Made by a program: the position numbers and the translations under genes. Of a stretch of DNA of 64,000 nucleotides, positions 1-7,878 are shown one piece after another; within the stretch, counting starts at the first letter, position 1, and each line of letters begins with the position of its first letter. Location of the stretch: positions 330,656-394,655 of the forward strand of contig NW_019029019.1 in NCBI RefSeq assembly GCF_002105155.1, in the 5' to 3' direction. The notes below the pieces were generated by a model that worked only from the letters and a program-made list of their open reading frames with translations, was not told the origin of the DNA and did not search any database. The DNA is from Lobosporangium transversale. Lineage: Eukaryota > Mortierellomycota > Mortierellomycetes > Mortierellales > Mortierellaceae.

Positions 1-39
1 CTTGCTTCAACCATTATCCTCGTAGCCATGGTCCATATG

Positions 40-128
40 TGTGTGACCTCTTTTTATTCCTTCTGACCGAGAAAAAACTAAAAATAAAATAAATAAAATC
101 TAGCGTTCGCTCTGATCTACTCTCTATC
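40..128 (+). repeat. Left inverted terminal repeat of the DIRS element
   Basis: This segment is the reverse complement of 4071-4159. It includes an AT-rich stretch and the promoter-proximal region ahead of gag. The outermost 12-41 differs from the right outer end and is instead matched by the first half of the internal complementary region. Confidence 0.88.
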
Positions 129-174
129 TTCTTTTTTCTCGCTCAGGAACACATCCAGCGTATTGAAGTTCCAA

Positions 175-1098
175 ATGAGCGAGTATGACACTTCTGATCC
201 AATTATACACTCTCTCCAGAGCCAGCTGGCTACACTCACCAGCCGGCTTGAAGCTCTCTCGACTAGCTCTGAATCCAGTCGATCGAACCCCTACTTGGTT
301 CCAAAAGAACCAGCTTACGAAATTACACCTGACGACTCCATTCTCGTCCACTACCCAGCAATGGACGGGAAAGATTTTTTCAAACATAAATCTGGAAACC
401 GTGCAGACGATCTTGCATATGCAACAGAAATGGCTAAAGAGATGCAGTCTTTTGCCAAAAACACAACCCAAACCTATTCTGCACCCAAATCGGCACTCAT
501 TGACTGGCCCGACTCTTCCTCTCACCACAGTTCCATGGACAAAACAATCTCACGCTATCAATCACGATTGGCAAACCTTACAAGACCACTTGATCAATTT
601 GCCACGGAAATGTTTTCCTACGAAGTTGACCCTGCGGTCGCACAAGCGTGTTTACAGCTCGCACAGACAATGCGTGAACATATTGCACACCTTGCACAGC
701 AAATGTCAAGCGACAGGGAGGACCTTGTTTACCAAGCGCACAAAATTTCAGTCACCAAGGACACAGTTGATCCACCAATTGTCTCTACTTCAGACTTCAT
801 TGAAGCCAGCAAATTGGCAAAGAGTGTTCGTCAGGCTACTAACCCGACAAGACAACGGGCGTACAACAGGAGGACTCAAAACCGGAGTTTCTTTAGTGCA
901 AATACTTACAGACCCACTTCTAATTCTAGCCAATCTCATCCATCGGGTCAAACTCAGACCGCCCACTATCAAAATGACAATGATTCTTTTTTTGGGCGAG
1001 GCCAAAATCCAAGGAGAGGGGGACGAGGCCGAGGCCGAGGCTACCAAACCCCTCAATCCAACCAGACAAGTCAGGCACAGACTGCAGGCCAGCAGTAG
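175..1098 (+). CDS. DIRS element gag-like protein
   Basis: The frame runs 307 residues from the ATG at 175; a TTG twelve bases upstream is in frame but is an unlikely start. The protein is hydrophilic, with a helical middle (about residues 100-200) and a C-terminal Arg/Gly-rich tail (RGGRGRGRG near residues 285-295), which fits an RNA-binding gag. No CCHC knuckle is seen. The coding sequence overlaps the pol frame. A T-TTT-TTT run at 987-993 lies in exactly the phase needed for a -1 shift into pol. Identification rests on position and composition, not on sequence recognition. Confidence 0.75.
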   Translation: MSEYDTSDPIIHSLQSQLATLTSRLEALSTSSESSRSNPYLVPKEPAYEITPDDSILVHYPAMDGKDFFKHKSGNRADDLAYATEMAKEMQSFAKNTTQTYSAPKSALIDWPDSSSHHSSMDKTISRYQSRLANLTRPLDQFATEMFSYEVDPAVAQACLQLAQTMREHIAHLAQQMSSDREDLVYQAHKISVTKDTVDPPIVSTSDFIEASKLAKSVRQATNPTRQRAYNRRTQNRSFFSANTYRPTSNSSQSHPSGQTQTAHYQNDNDSFFGRGQNPRRGGRGRGRGYQTPQSNQTSQAQTAGQQ

Positions 1099-2966
1099 GT
1101 GGCCGTTTACAGATTTACAGAGAAGCATGGGCTCTCATAACCGACAACGAATGGGTCAAGTCGGTCGTCTCCGAGGGATTCAAAATCCCTTTCCACAAAC
1201 GGCCACCGATATCCAGTTCAACAGCGTACCAAGCTCGAGTAGCAGCGGAGGAAGAGAAGGCGATCGATCAAGAGGTAATCGCACTCTTAGCCAAAAGAGC
1301 AATAGAGGTCGCTTCGGGCCCTGGTTTCAAGAGCCGAATATTCACTATCCCCAAGAAAACCGGGGACATTCGTCCAGTCTTAAATCTAAGACCGTTGAAT
1401 GCCTACGTCTCAGAGCGGCACTTCAAAATGGAGACGATGACGACAGTATGCGCAATGTTACAGAAGAACGACTTTATGACAAGCATCGACCTATCAGACG
1501 CATTTCTTCACGTACTAATCCATCCAGATTATCGTCATTATCTACAGTTCCAATGGAAGAACCGGAAATTTCAATTCCGTACACTTCCCTTCGGGCTCTC
1601 ACTCTCTCCGCTAGTGTTCACCAAAGTTCTCAAGCCTTTCCTCAAATGGGCACGACGACGAGGAATTCGCATATCAGCGTACCTAGACGATTTGATAATC
1701 CTAGCCAAGAACAAAGAACAATCAATCCAGTTCACTCAACTAGTGCAAGACAAGTTGGCAGCGCTAGGATTCCTCATCAAGGAAGCCAAGTCTACGTTGA
1801 TCCCGTCACAGAAAATAGACCATTTAGGTTTCACCATCAACTCCCGGGATATGACTGTCACAGTTCCGAAATCCAAAGTCAGGGACATACGGCGCGAGGC
1901 AGGAAAGCTACTACGAAAAGGCGCCACTTCTTTAAGGGAACTTTCTTCGTTCGTCGGGAAAGCAATGGCAACATCTATGGCAGTGTTCCCAGCGCGATTC
2001 ATGACACGGAATCTGCTTCACCTCAAGAACACAGCACTAAAAGCCAAGGGAGCTTCTTGGTCGGACACGGTCACCCTCACGGAACCAGCCAAGGAGAACC
2101 TTCAATGGTGGAAGGAGCAATTGACGTCATGGAATGGTCTGTCATGGATTCAACAACAGACACAAATGGACATATACACGGATGCATCGGACACCGGATG
2201 GGGGATCGTGATCAACAATCAAACATGGAGTGGCAAATGGACTCCACAAGAGAAAGACCACCACATCAACTGGAAGGAACTACAGACAGTTCTTCGAGCT
2301 GTTCAACTACCAATAACACAGGGCAAAATGATCAACATCATATGCGACAACACGACGACGATTGCACACATCAACAGGTTCGGAGGGACGAGGTCTCCGG
2401 AACTAATGAGACTAGCGGACACGTTATGGCGTCACTGCCTAGCAACGGGGACTCGACTTCGGACGACATACATCCCATCTGCATTCAACCCAGCGGATGC
2501 ACCGTCACGGCGAATGATATCGCAATTGGAATGGAGGATCAGTCGCCCATTCTTTCAACAACTGGAACACCAATGGGGGCCACATCAGGTGGACCTATTT
2601 GCGTCGGCACAGAACAAACAGCTACCGACATTTGTCTCATGGAAATTCCATCCAGATGCTCTGAAGATAGACGCCCTTCAACACAACTGGACAGAGATGG
2701 GCAACCTTTACATTTGCCCCCCATGGAATCTTCTATCAATCATCTTGGAGAGGATACAGACCCAGAAACTGACAGCAACAATAATAACCCCATGGTGGCC
2801 GAGTGCAATATGGTTCCCAACCATCAAGGAGATGGCAGTAGCACCACCAATCCCGATCCCTCGGGAAGCAGTCCTACCAGCCGTCGGAAGCGCAAGCGAT
2901 CTCCTCAGCAAGAATCCACTCTGGTCATTGACAGCATGGAGAATAAGAGGCGACGTAAAGATCTAG
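984..2966 (+). CDS. DIRS pol: reverse transcriptase, RNase H and DIRS C-terminal domain
   Basis: The frame opens right after a stop at 981-983 and ends at TAG 2964-2966 (660 codons), in the -1 phase relative to gag. RT motifs follow in order: a GFKSRIFTIPKKTGDIRPV block and LNLRPLN near 1340-1400, SIDLSDAF near 1477, LPFGLSLSP near 1587, and the YLDD active site near 1680. RNase H follows with YTDASDTGWG, an INWKEL glutamate, ICDNTTT, and NPADAPSR. The C-terminal part has the VDLFAS...DAL...W...CPPW pattern found after RNase H in DIRS-like elements (sometimes called a methyltransferase-like region). The protein is probably made as a gag-pol fusion by -1 frameshifting; reinitiation is the alternative. 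Confidence 0.9.
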   Translation, partial: FFFWARPKSKERGTRPRPRLPNPSIQPDKSGTDCRPAVGGRLQIYREAWALITDNEWVKSVVSEGFKIPFHKRPPISSSTAYQARVAAEEEKAIDQEVIALLAKRAIEVASGPGFKSRIFTIPKKTGDIRPVLNLRPLNAYVSERHFKMETMTTVCAMLQKNDFMTSIDLSDAFLHVLIHPDYRHYLQFQWKNRKFQFRTLPFGLSLSPLVFTKVLKPFLKWARRRGIRISAYLDDLIILAKNKEQSIQFTQLVQDKLAALGFLIKEAKSTLIPSQKIDHLGFTINSRDMTVTVPKSKVRDIRREAGKLLRKGATSLRELSSFVGKAMATSMAVFPARFMTRNLLHLKNTALKAKGASWSDTVTLTEPAKENLQWWKEQLTSWNGLSWIQQQTQMDIYTDASDTGWGIVINNQTWSGKWTPQEKDHHINWKELQTVLRAVQLPITQGKMINIICDNTTTIAHINRFGGTRSPELMRLADTLWRHCLATGTRLRTTYIPSAFNPADAPSRRMISQLEWRISRPFFQQLEHQWGPHQVDLFASAQNKQLPTFVSWKFHPDALKIDALQHNWTEMGNLYICPPWNLLSIILERIQTQKLTATIITPWWPSAIWFPTIKEMAVAPPIPIPREAVLPAVGSASDLLSKNPLWSLTAWRIRGDVKI

Positions 2967-3940
2967 ATGCAGGACTCTCACCATCCGCTATCACTCTACT
3001 AGATTCAGCAGGTGCCAACAGCAAAACACGTCGACAATATCTGCCAACTCAAGAGGCTTTCGCAGTATGGGCTCAACAAGAAGGCTTCGACCCTAGTACG
3101 CCAAATGCAATTGCTGTAGTTAACTATTTATGCCATGCGCGGATTATCTATTCTTGGAGTAGGAATACCACTCTTAACAAAAAATCAGCCATCTTAAAGC
3201 TTTACGACGACACATCCGTGATCACAGGCAATATCTACTTTCAGCGGTTCATGGCAGCAATGAAAAGTACTGGCGTATTTCAAATGGAGCACGTATCCGC
3301 ACTCGACATTTCACCCATCCTTTCATACTTCCGCATGGAGGACAATGTGGATCTTGATATGCCTAAGCTCTCTCGCAAGCTCTGCTGGCTCTTAGGCGTT
3401 TGTGCGTTTCTCCGGCCAGATGATATCGGTTGCATCGATGTGTCAAAGTCAGAGACCAATGAAAAGGGTCTTCTCCTTACCATAGTCTTCCCTAAGGAGC
3501 GACGCGATGGGCAGCGCATCATAAAGTCGATCTTCGTAGGTAGACACCCTAACGACAAGAAAATTTGCCCAGTCGAGGCCTATACAGAATACACCAGACG
3601 GATAGCGGACACACCTCTCGAAATCGAGCACCACAAAGATCAGGATTATAAATTCAATCCTCTTATGCGCTTTGTGAAAGACAAGTCTAAAGTCCTTAGG
3701 GTCAGTACCATAGGCACTTTTATGAATGAAATCACACGTCGAATTCCAAATCTTCCGTCGAAACGACCTCCTCCAAAGCCACGCGCTATAGGATCAACCT
3801 TGGCAGCCATCGCTGGCGTATCAACCCAAGATATCATGGTTCAAGGGAATTGGTCGTCTGACAAGGTTTTCAACAAACACTACCGTGTTTCCCGCAAAAC
3901 CAATTCAAATTTGACGACGTCTGTTTTTGGTTCGCTCTGA
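2936..3940 (+). CDS. DIRS tyrosine recombinase
   Basis: This integrates the circular DNA intermediate. It is 334 residues from the ATG at 2936; ATGs at 2792 and 2810 are in frame and would give a longer N terminus overlapping pol. A Lys/Arg-rich N terminus (KRRRKDL) is followed by a SAM-like helical domain and then the catalytic part: GVCAFLRPDDI supplies the first arginine, PRAIGST the second-box arginine (the usual histidine of HxxR reads as proline), and GNWSSDKVFNKHYR the terminal tyrosine. The start overlaps the last 31 bases of pol in another frame. The absence of the box-2 histidine may be natural variation or a first sign of decay. Confidence 0.85.
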   Translation: MENKRRRKDLDAGLSPSAITLLDSAGANSKTRRQYLPTQEAFAVWAQQEGFDPSTPNAIAVVNYLCHARIIYSWSRNTTLNKKSAILKLYDDTSVITGNIYFQRFMAAMKSTGVFQMEHVSALDISPILSYFRMEDNVDLDMPKLSRKLCWLLGVCAFLRPDDIGCIDVSKSETNEKGLLLTIVFPKERRDGQRIIKSIFVGRHPNDKKICPVEAYTEYTRRIADTPLEIEHHKDQDYKFNPLMRFVKDKSKVLRVSTIGTFMNEITRRIPNLPSKRPPPKPRAIGSTLAAIAGVSTQDIMVQGNWSSDKVFNKHYRVSRKTNSNLTTSVFGSL

Positions 3941-3943
3941 AGT

Positions 3944-4034
3944 CACATATGGACCATGGCTACGAGGATAATGATCTGGAAGTGCTACAAAGGACGCACT
4001 ATCCTCATTATCAGAGTAGCCATGGGACATATGT
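3944..4034 (+). repeat. Internal complementary region (ICR) of the DIRS element
   Basis: The ICR fuses reverse complements of the two outer ends: 3944-3973 pairs with 12-41 and 3970-4034 pairs with 4160-4224. The four shared bases (AATG/CATT) mark the circle junction used by the recombinase. Confidence 0.88.
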
Positions 4035-4070
4035 CCCTCCCACACCTCCCTTTTCTTTTCACTCGTTACT

Positions 4071-4159
4071 AGATAGAGAGTAGATCAGAGCGAACGCTAG
4101 ATTTTATTTATTTTATTTTTAGTTTTTTCTCGGTCAGAAGGAATAAAAAGAGGTCACAC
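4071..4159 (-). repeat. Right inverted terminal repeat of the DIRS element
   Basis: This is the reverse complement of 40-128, base for base as read by eye, followed by the unique right extreme 4160-4224. Confidence 0.88.
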
Positions 4160-4224
4160 ACATATGTCCCATGGCTACTCTGATAATGAGGATAGTGCGT
4201 CCTTTGTAGCACTTCCAGATCATT

Positions 4225-4864
4225 GTTGTAAAATTTAGGGGCAGATGCGGTAGGAGATTTAGGTCGTTTTGGTGGATTGTGAAGCCGGTCACTTCCAGCT
4301 GCAGATAGATAAAATAATTCTAACACAATAAAAAGAACACACACACTACTCAAAGACTGAACGAGAACAGTCAGTACTCAAATGGCTCTTGTGTAAAAGA
4401 ACAAGGAGCCAGATTTTCCTGAGCTGTTGCTCGTTAAATAGTTGTTGGCAAACCCTCTCCACGTGACTAAAACTAAAACCAACAATATGGTCGATGGGCT
4501 CTTTCGATCATCGTTTATGAGCCTGCTCCGTCTGTGCCCTCCAAAAAGAGAAAAGAGAAAAAAAGGGGATTTGAAGGAATATGGCTGTTAACTCAACCCT
4601 TTCATACATGCCCTATCACAAATAACTCAGTCTTCTGGCTCTCCTATTACATAAGACCATTGCCATGAAGGATCGTAATACCGAGATTTTACTAGATCAA
4701 CATTTTTTTTTTTTAAAGTTGCATAAACTGCAGAGAAAAATTTTTTTTGTTTCTGATGAATGCTTTGATACCGACCGAGGCGGCAGGCATGGGTAGCACG
4801 TAACCCGGCGCTTTGAGGCAAGGGTAGATTGCTTACCACCACCAGAGTTCCAGAGAAGACCTGA
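4225..4864. other. Right flank of the DIRS insertion, no intact gene
   Basis: Mostly AT-rich DNA with T and A runs. On the minus strand a ctgcag acceptor-like site near 4300 precedes a short Lys/Pro-rich open stretch (residues RLHNPPKRPKSP) that runs into the DIRS right end. It could be the last exon of a gene interrupted by the insertion. Nothing else is recognised. Confidence 0.4.
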
Positions 4865-5273
4865 GACGATATCAAAGCCTATATCGATATTCAGAGGCGC
4901 CGTCGAGTATTCTTAAATGACTTTTTCGGCAATATTCACAGAGATGTTGAGAACTGCTGTGACAGTTGTAATCCCGAAACGCATGAGCCTCCACCGCCAT
5001 TGGAGACCGGAGATGGCTGGCGCAGAATTCAGCAGAGCGACTAATCGAGATAGATCCTGGGGGGCGGTGGCCGGAAAACATCATATGGTACAAGAAATTA
5101 CTGCTTGGAGAAATAGTGCGTTCAAGAACAACTTCAGTGGCCAATACCCATTATTTGACGAAGATATTGTCATGATGGACGGCATAGTTAAGCTTGCTAG
5201 CAAGAGCTCTGGTATTTTGACGCCAGAGCCGATTCTCTCTGCTATCCGTTGCCAGTTCCCTAAACTTGAATAA
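4865..5273 (+). pseudogene. RecQ-type helicase, C-terminal remnant (Zn-binding region and downstream)
   Basis: The frame opened at 4865 reads RRRVFLNDFFGN followed by ENCCDSC, the pattern of the RecQ C-terminal zinc-binding subdomain (CRR...L..YFGE...C..C). The first expected cysteine is replaced by arginine. This frame stops at 5042-5044. The continuing coding potential (ITAWRNSAF, GQYPLFDEDIVMMD, LASKSSG) lies in another frame and ends at 5273, so a frameshift lies between about 5000 and 5058. The helicase core is absent upstream. The remnant lies on the same strand as, and just ahead of, the DUF4238 pseudogene. RecQ identity is recognised from motif spacing only. Confidence 0.62.
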
Positions 5274-5331
5274 CCACCAGCTCTGTAAAAATTATAATAG
5301 CAACCTTACTTTATCTGTTTGTCGCCTCACT

Positions 5332-6600
5332 ATGTCTCAAGGCCATTTTCACCACTATATACCACGCTTCATGTAGGAGAGCTTCTCCCAACTGAAGTCT
5401 TCAAGCATTTCCCACCAAATACCTTAGGTGGCTTCACACAAGAGCCTTTTTAAAAGGCCCAGTGGAGAGCAAGGGAAATAGTGGAGGGGCTAGCGTGGGA
5501 AGCAGCAGGAAAGACAGCGGAAGGAAAAGCAGTGGGACCAGCAAAAGAGATAGCAGAGAAGGCGATAAAGAAGGCGGTCATGAAACCAAGGAGCAAAATC
5601 CCATCAGTGATTTCCCTATTTATATGCCCTATTTATGTGTATCGAGCATTGAAGAAAACAATCGCACAGAGTGGCGTTAGCAGAGTGTATGATCTTCAGA
5701 ACATATATCGAGATATTGCTGCAGTTGATAGTATGGGGTTTGAGAGGGAGCTTGCCGAATCCGAGTACACCTCTGCGACGTTCATTCATAAGATCCGACC
5801 TGGCGGAGAACTACTGCTGACGCGGACTCAACTAGCAGACTTCAAGAGGTTCTTAGCCATCATGATGTACAGGAGCGAGTGCCGGAGGAAATAGTATTAC
5901 GAGTGTCGATTTGATATTATGACACTTCTATCGATTCGAAAACACATGTCCCAAAACAATATTGACAGAGTTCAAGACGTATGGTTCGAGAATCTCAAAT
6001 GGATCATCAAGACCCCTCACGACGAAATCATTAAGGAGAGCTCAGCTATCGATCCGAAAGGCGTCAAGACTCCCATGGATACTATGTTTGCTTTGAGCAA
6101 ATATAAAGGACCTATTCACGTTGCGGAACTTATGGACTATTATAACTTAGTGTGGAACTACGTGTGTGTTTGGCAAGTGGAAGAAGACTCTAACTGACAA
6201 GTGCTTTGGTGCGTTCGAAGATGAGAATGCTATTCACTTCCACAACTTCCATGTTGTGTCTCCGAAATATATGGTCATCCTTGTGAACTGTCTTTACATG
6301 TGGGACCTTATGAAGACCGTGGGTCTCCGGAAGCCGTGGTCTGGAGGCGAGCTCCATGCCAATCCAGTTGTCATCTATACGAAAAAGCCTATGAGAGGCG
6401 CGGAAGACTTTACTCCAACAGACGTGTTCAAATACAAAAGGATTGTCGTCCCAAAAGAGAAGGTATATCTCGGCGGCAGTTTCATTTTGGGTGGAGGTAC
6501 ATAACATACATGTACAGGTCCTTGAGATACTACGATAAGACTAAGGAATCTTTATATACTCACAAATTTGGTTGCCGTTTCATGAAGCGCGAAGTATTAG
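5332..6600 (+). pseudogene. DUF4238 family pseudogene
   Basis: The sequence is clearly homologous along its length to the intact genes at 17428 and 29009. It opens with MSQGHFHHYIPRFM and meets a stop at 5374-5376. It then shows a short deletion after the motif, a frame change in the Gly/Ser linker, a stop at 5891-5893 (a glutamine codon in the intact copy), a deletion near 6188 and scrambled frames after about 6465. Homology fades near 6600, short of the intact C terminus. The 5' leader (ttatctgtttgtcgcc) is shared with the 17428 gene, so the whole transcription unit was duplicated before decay. Confidence 0.9.
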
Positions 6601-6779
6601 AATATGACGACATTTTATTTTATGTATTTTTATTTCCAATGCATCTTATCCTGATGGGTGCGGCTCCTACACTATGGCTAGCTCGATGTAATAACAGTTC
6701 CTGCTGAGAAGAAAGAACGAAAACATAAAAAGGCAACTATCTGTGTGGATCAATAATGGATGGAGGATGGAGGAAGAAA

Positions 6780-7480
6780 GTAGTCTGTGTAAGTCTTTGA
6801 GGAAAGGGATGTGCCAGAAGCTAGCACAATAATATTTGTAGGGTTTTGACAACGTCAACACCATTTACAGTGGACATTGGTGTTAAAGAACACATGTTTA
6901 GTGCTATTTTACTATACCAACCCCTGCTTGTGTAGAGGATGTGTTTGCCAAGTAATCAAAAAATAAGCGGAGCGATGTTTGGTTGCTTTGAGGCATAAAC
7001 CAAACAATAGATACTGTCATATTTATCCTTCGATCTTTATCCACTGCTGGGATAAACTATTGTAGAGGGAGAATGGGTACAGAACATCATGAAAGAGTTC
7101 TTTGTCCAAATAATCATCGGATCAATCTCCTTGGTGATGAAAGAGGGCTCTTGCTGATTATCCCCCGAAAGGAAAAAAAAACATCAAGAAGTAGAAAGGA
7201 TTTCCACAAACAGATTTGATATGGAAAAAATGCTAACGTGTACGTTCCTGCGTTTGCTTGTATTCAGGTGCTATACTTTGAAATGTGCTATTTTTTTCTT
7301 TGAGCCAAGGATATATTCTATTATATCTTTGATGTCTCTATCGCCTCGCTCACTCAGCTTTTCTGTCTTTTTCTCTGTACTTCATACGGAATCAGGACAA
7401 TCATCCCTACACTTGCATCGATTCACATTCTTTTTTCAATTGCTTCCTCCATTACTTCTTCGAACCCATCAATCATTGTG
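6780..7480 (+). repeat. Orphan duplicate of the zf-3CxxC upstream region
   Basis: This stretch aligns in order with 13870-14530, the DNA upstream of the first zf-3CxxC gene. Shared landmarks include aaaggatgtgccag, acacatgttta, atcccccgaaa, a T-rich leader and the cttcatacggaa leader block near 7380. The zf-3CxxC coding sequence that should follow is missing. The two copies flank the double helicase gene, which suggests either that the helicase was inserted beside one copy or that a zf gene was lost here. Confidence 0.72.
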
Positions 7481-7878
7481 ACTGTTTTTGAAGACGCGTT
7501 TATTTTATTTGCGCCACTGAACTTGGAATTAGTTTGACATACGTTAAGGTAATGGTGATAGCAGATAGTCATTTGAGGAGAGAGGCGAGTGTAGAGGTGT
7601 TGGCGGCTTGGAGCTCTCCACTCTTACATTTGATATTGTGTGCAATGTAAGCTAACCTGGGTTCTAAACACATTTAAGACCGGGCACTTAACTGGCGTGC
7701 ACTTTCTCTATACCGACCTTGTTATAAAAGCGGTGCTCAGCTTTTATTCCGATTTATGGTGCAGAGTATGGAACTACTCGATGGTGTTCTGTTATTAACC
7801 ATTTCTTTCTTTTTTTTCTTTTCTTTAGAAAATCAAACCAAATAGAAAAAAGAATCCTCCGAGATCTTGTGCGTTTCG
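7481..7878 (+). promoter_or_regulatory. Upstream region and promoter of the double helicase gene
   Basis: A TATAAAAG box lies at 7733-7740, about 140 bases before the ATG. A pyrimidine-rich tract ending in ttctttag near 7830 looks like a 3' splice site and may end a leader intron. An in-frame TAG near 7843 excludes a longer N terminus in this frame. The leader segment near 7760-7835 is duplicated at about 15690-15765. Confidence 0.5.

Larger units (their letters stand above)
12..4224 (+). mobile_element. DIRS-type tyrosine-recombinase retrotransposon, apparently complete
   Basis: The element carries gag, pol (RT-RNase H) and tyrosine recombinase frames between inverted ends. About 89 bp at 40-128 reappear as an exact reverse complement at 4071-4159. 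An internal complementary region (ICR) at 3944-4034 is composite: 3944-3973 is the reverse complement of the left extreme 12-41, and 3970-4034 is the reverse complement of the right extreme 4160-4224. This is the hallmark of DIRS elements, where the ICR templates completion of a circular intermediate. The two ends share CATT, so the element probably sits in a CATT site without target duplication, as expected for recombinase-mediated insertion. All three frames are open, so the copy may be recent. There are no LTRs and no DDE integrase. Confidence 0.9.

Noticed and set aside
185-3940. A single 1251-codon open frame across the whole DIRS element
   Set aside because: Only its last third (after about 2800) encodes a recognisable protein, the recombinase. 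The first two thirds are a shadow of gag and pol read in another frame, without domain motifs.
4770-4860. Possible tRNA or structured RNA around a GC-richer patch
   Set aside because: No B-box-like GGTTCGA, no acceptor stem pairing and no cloverleaf could be traced by eye.
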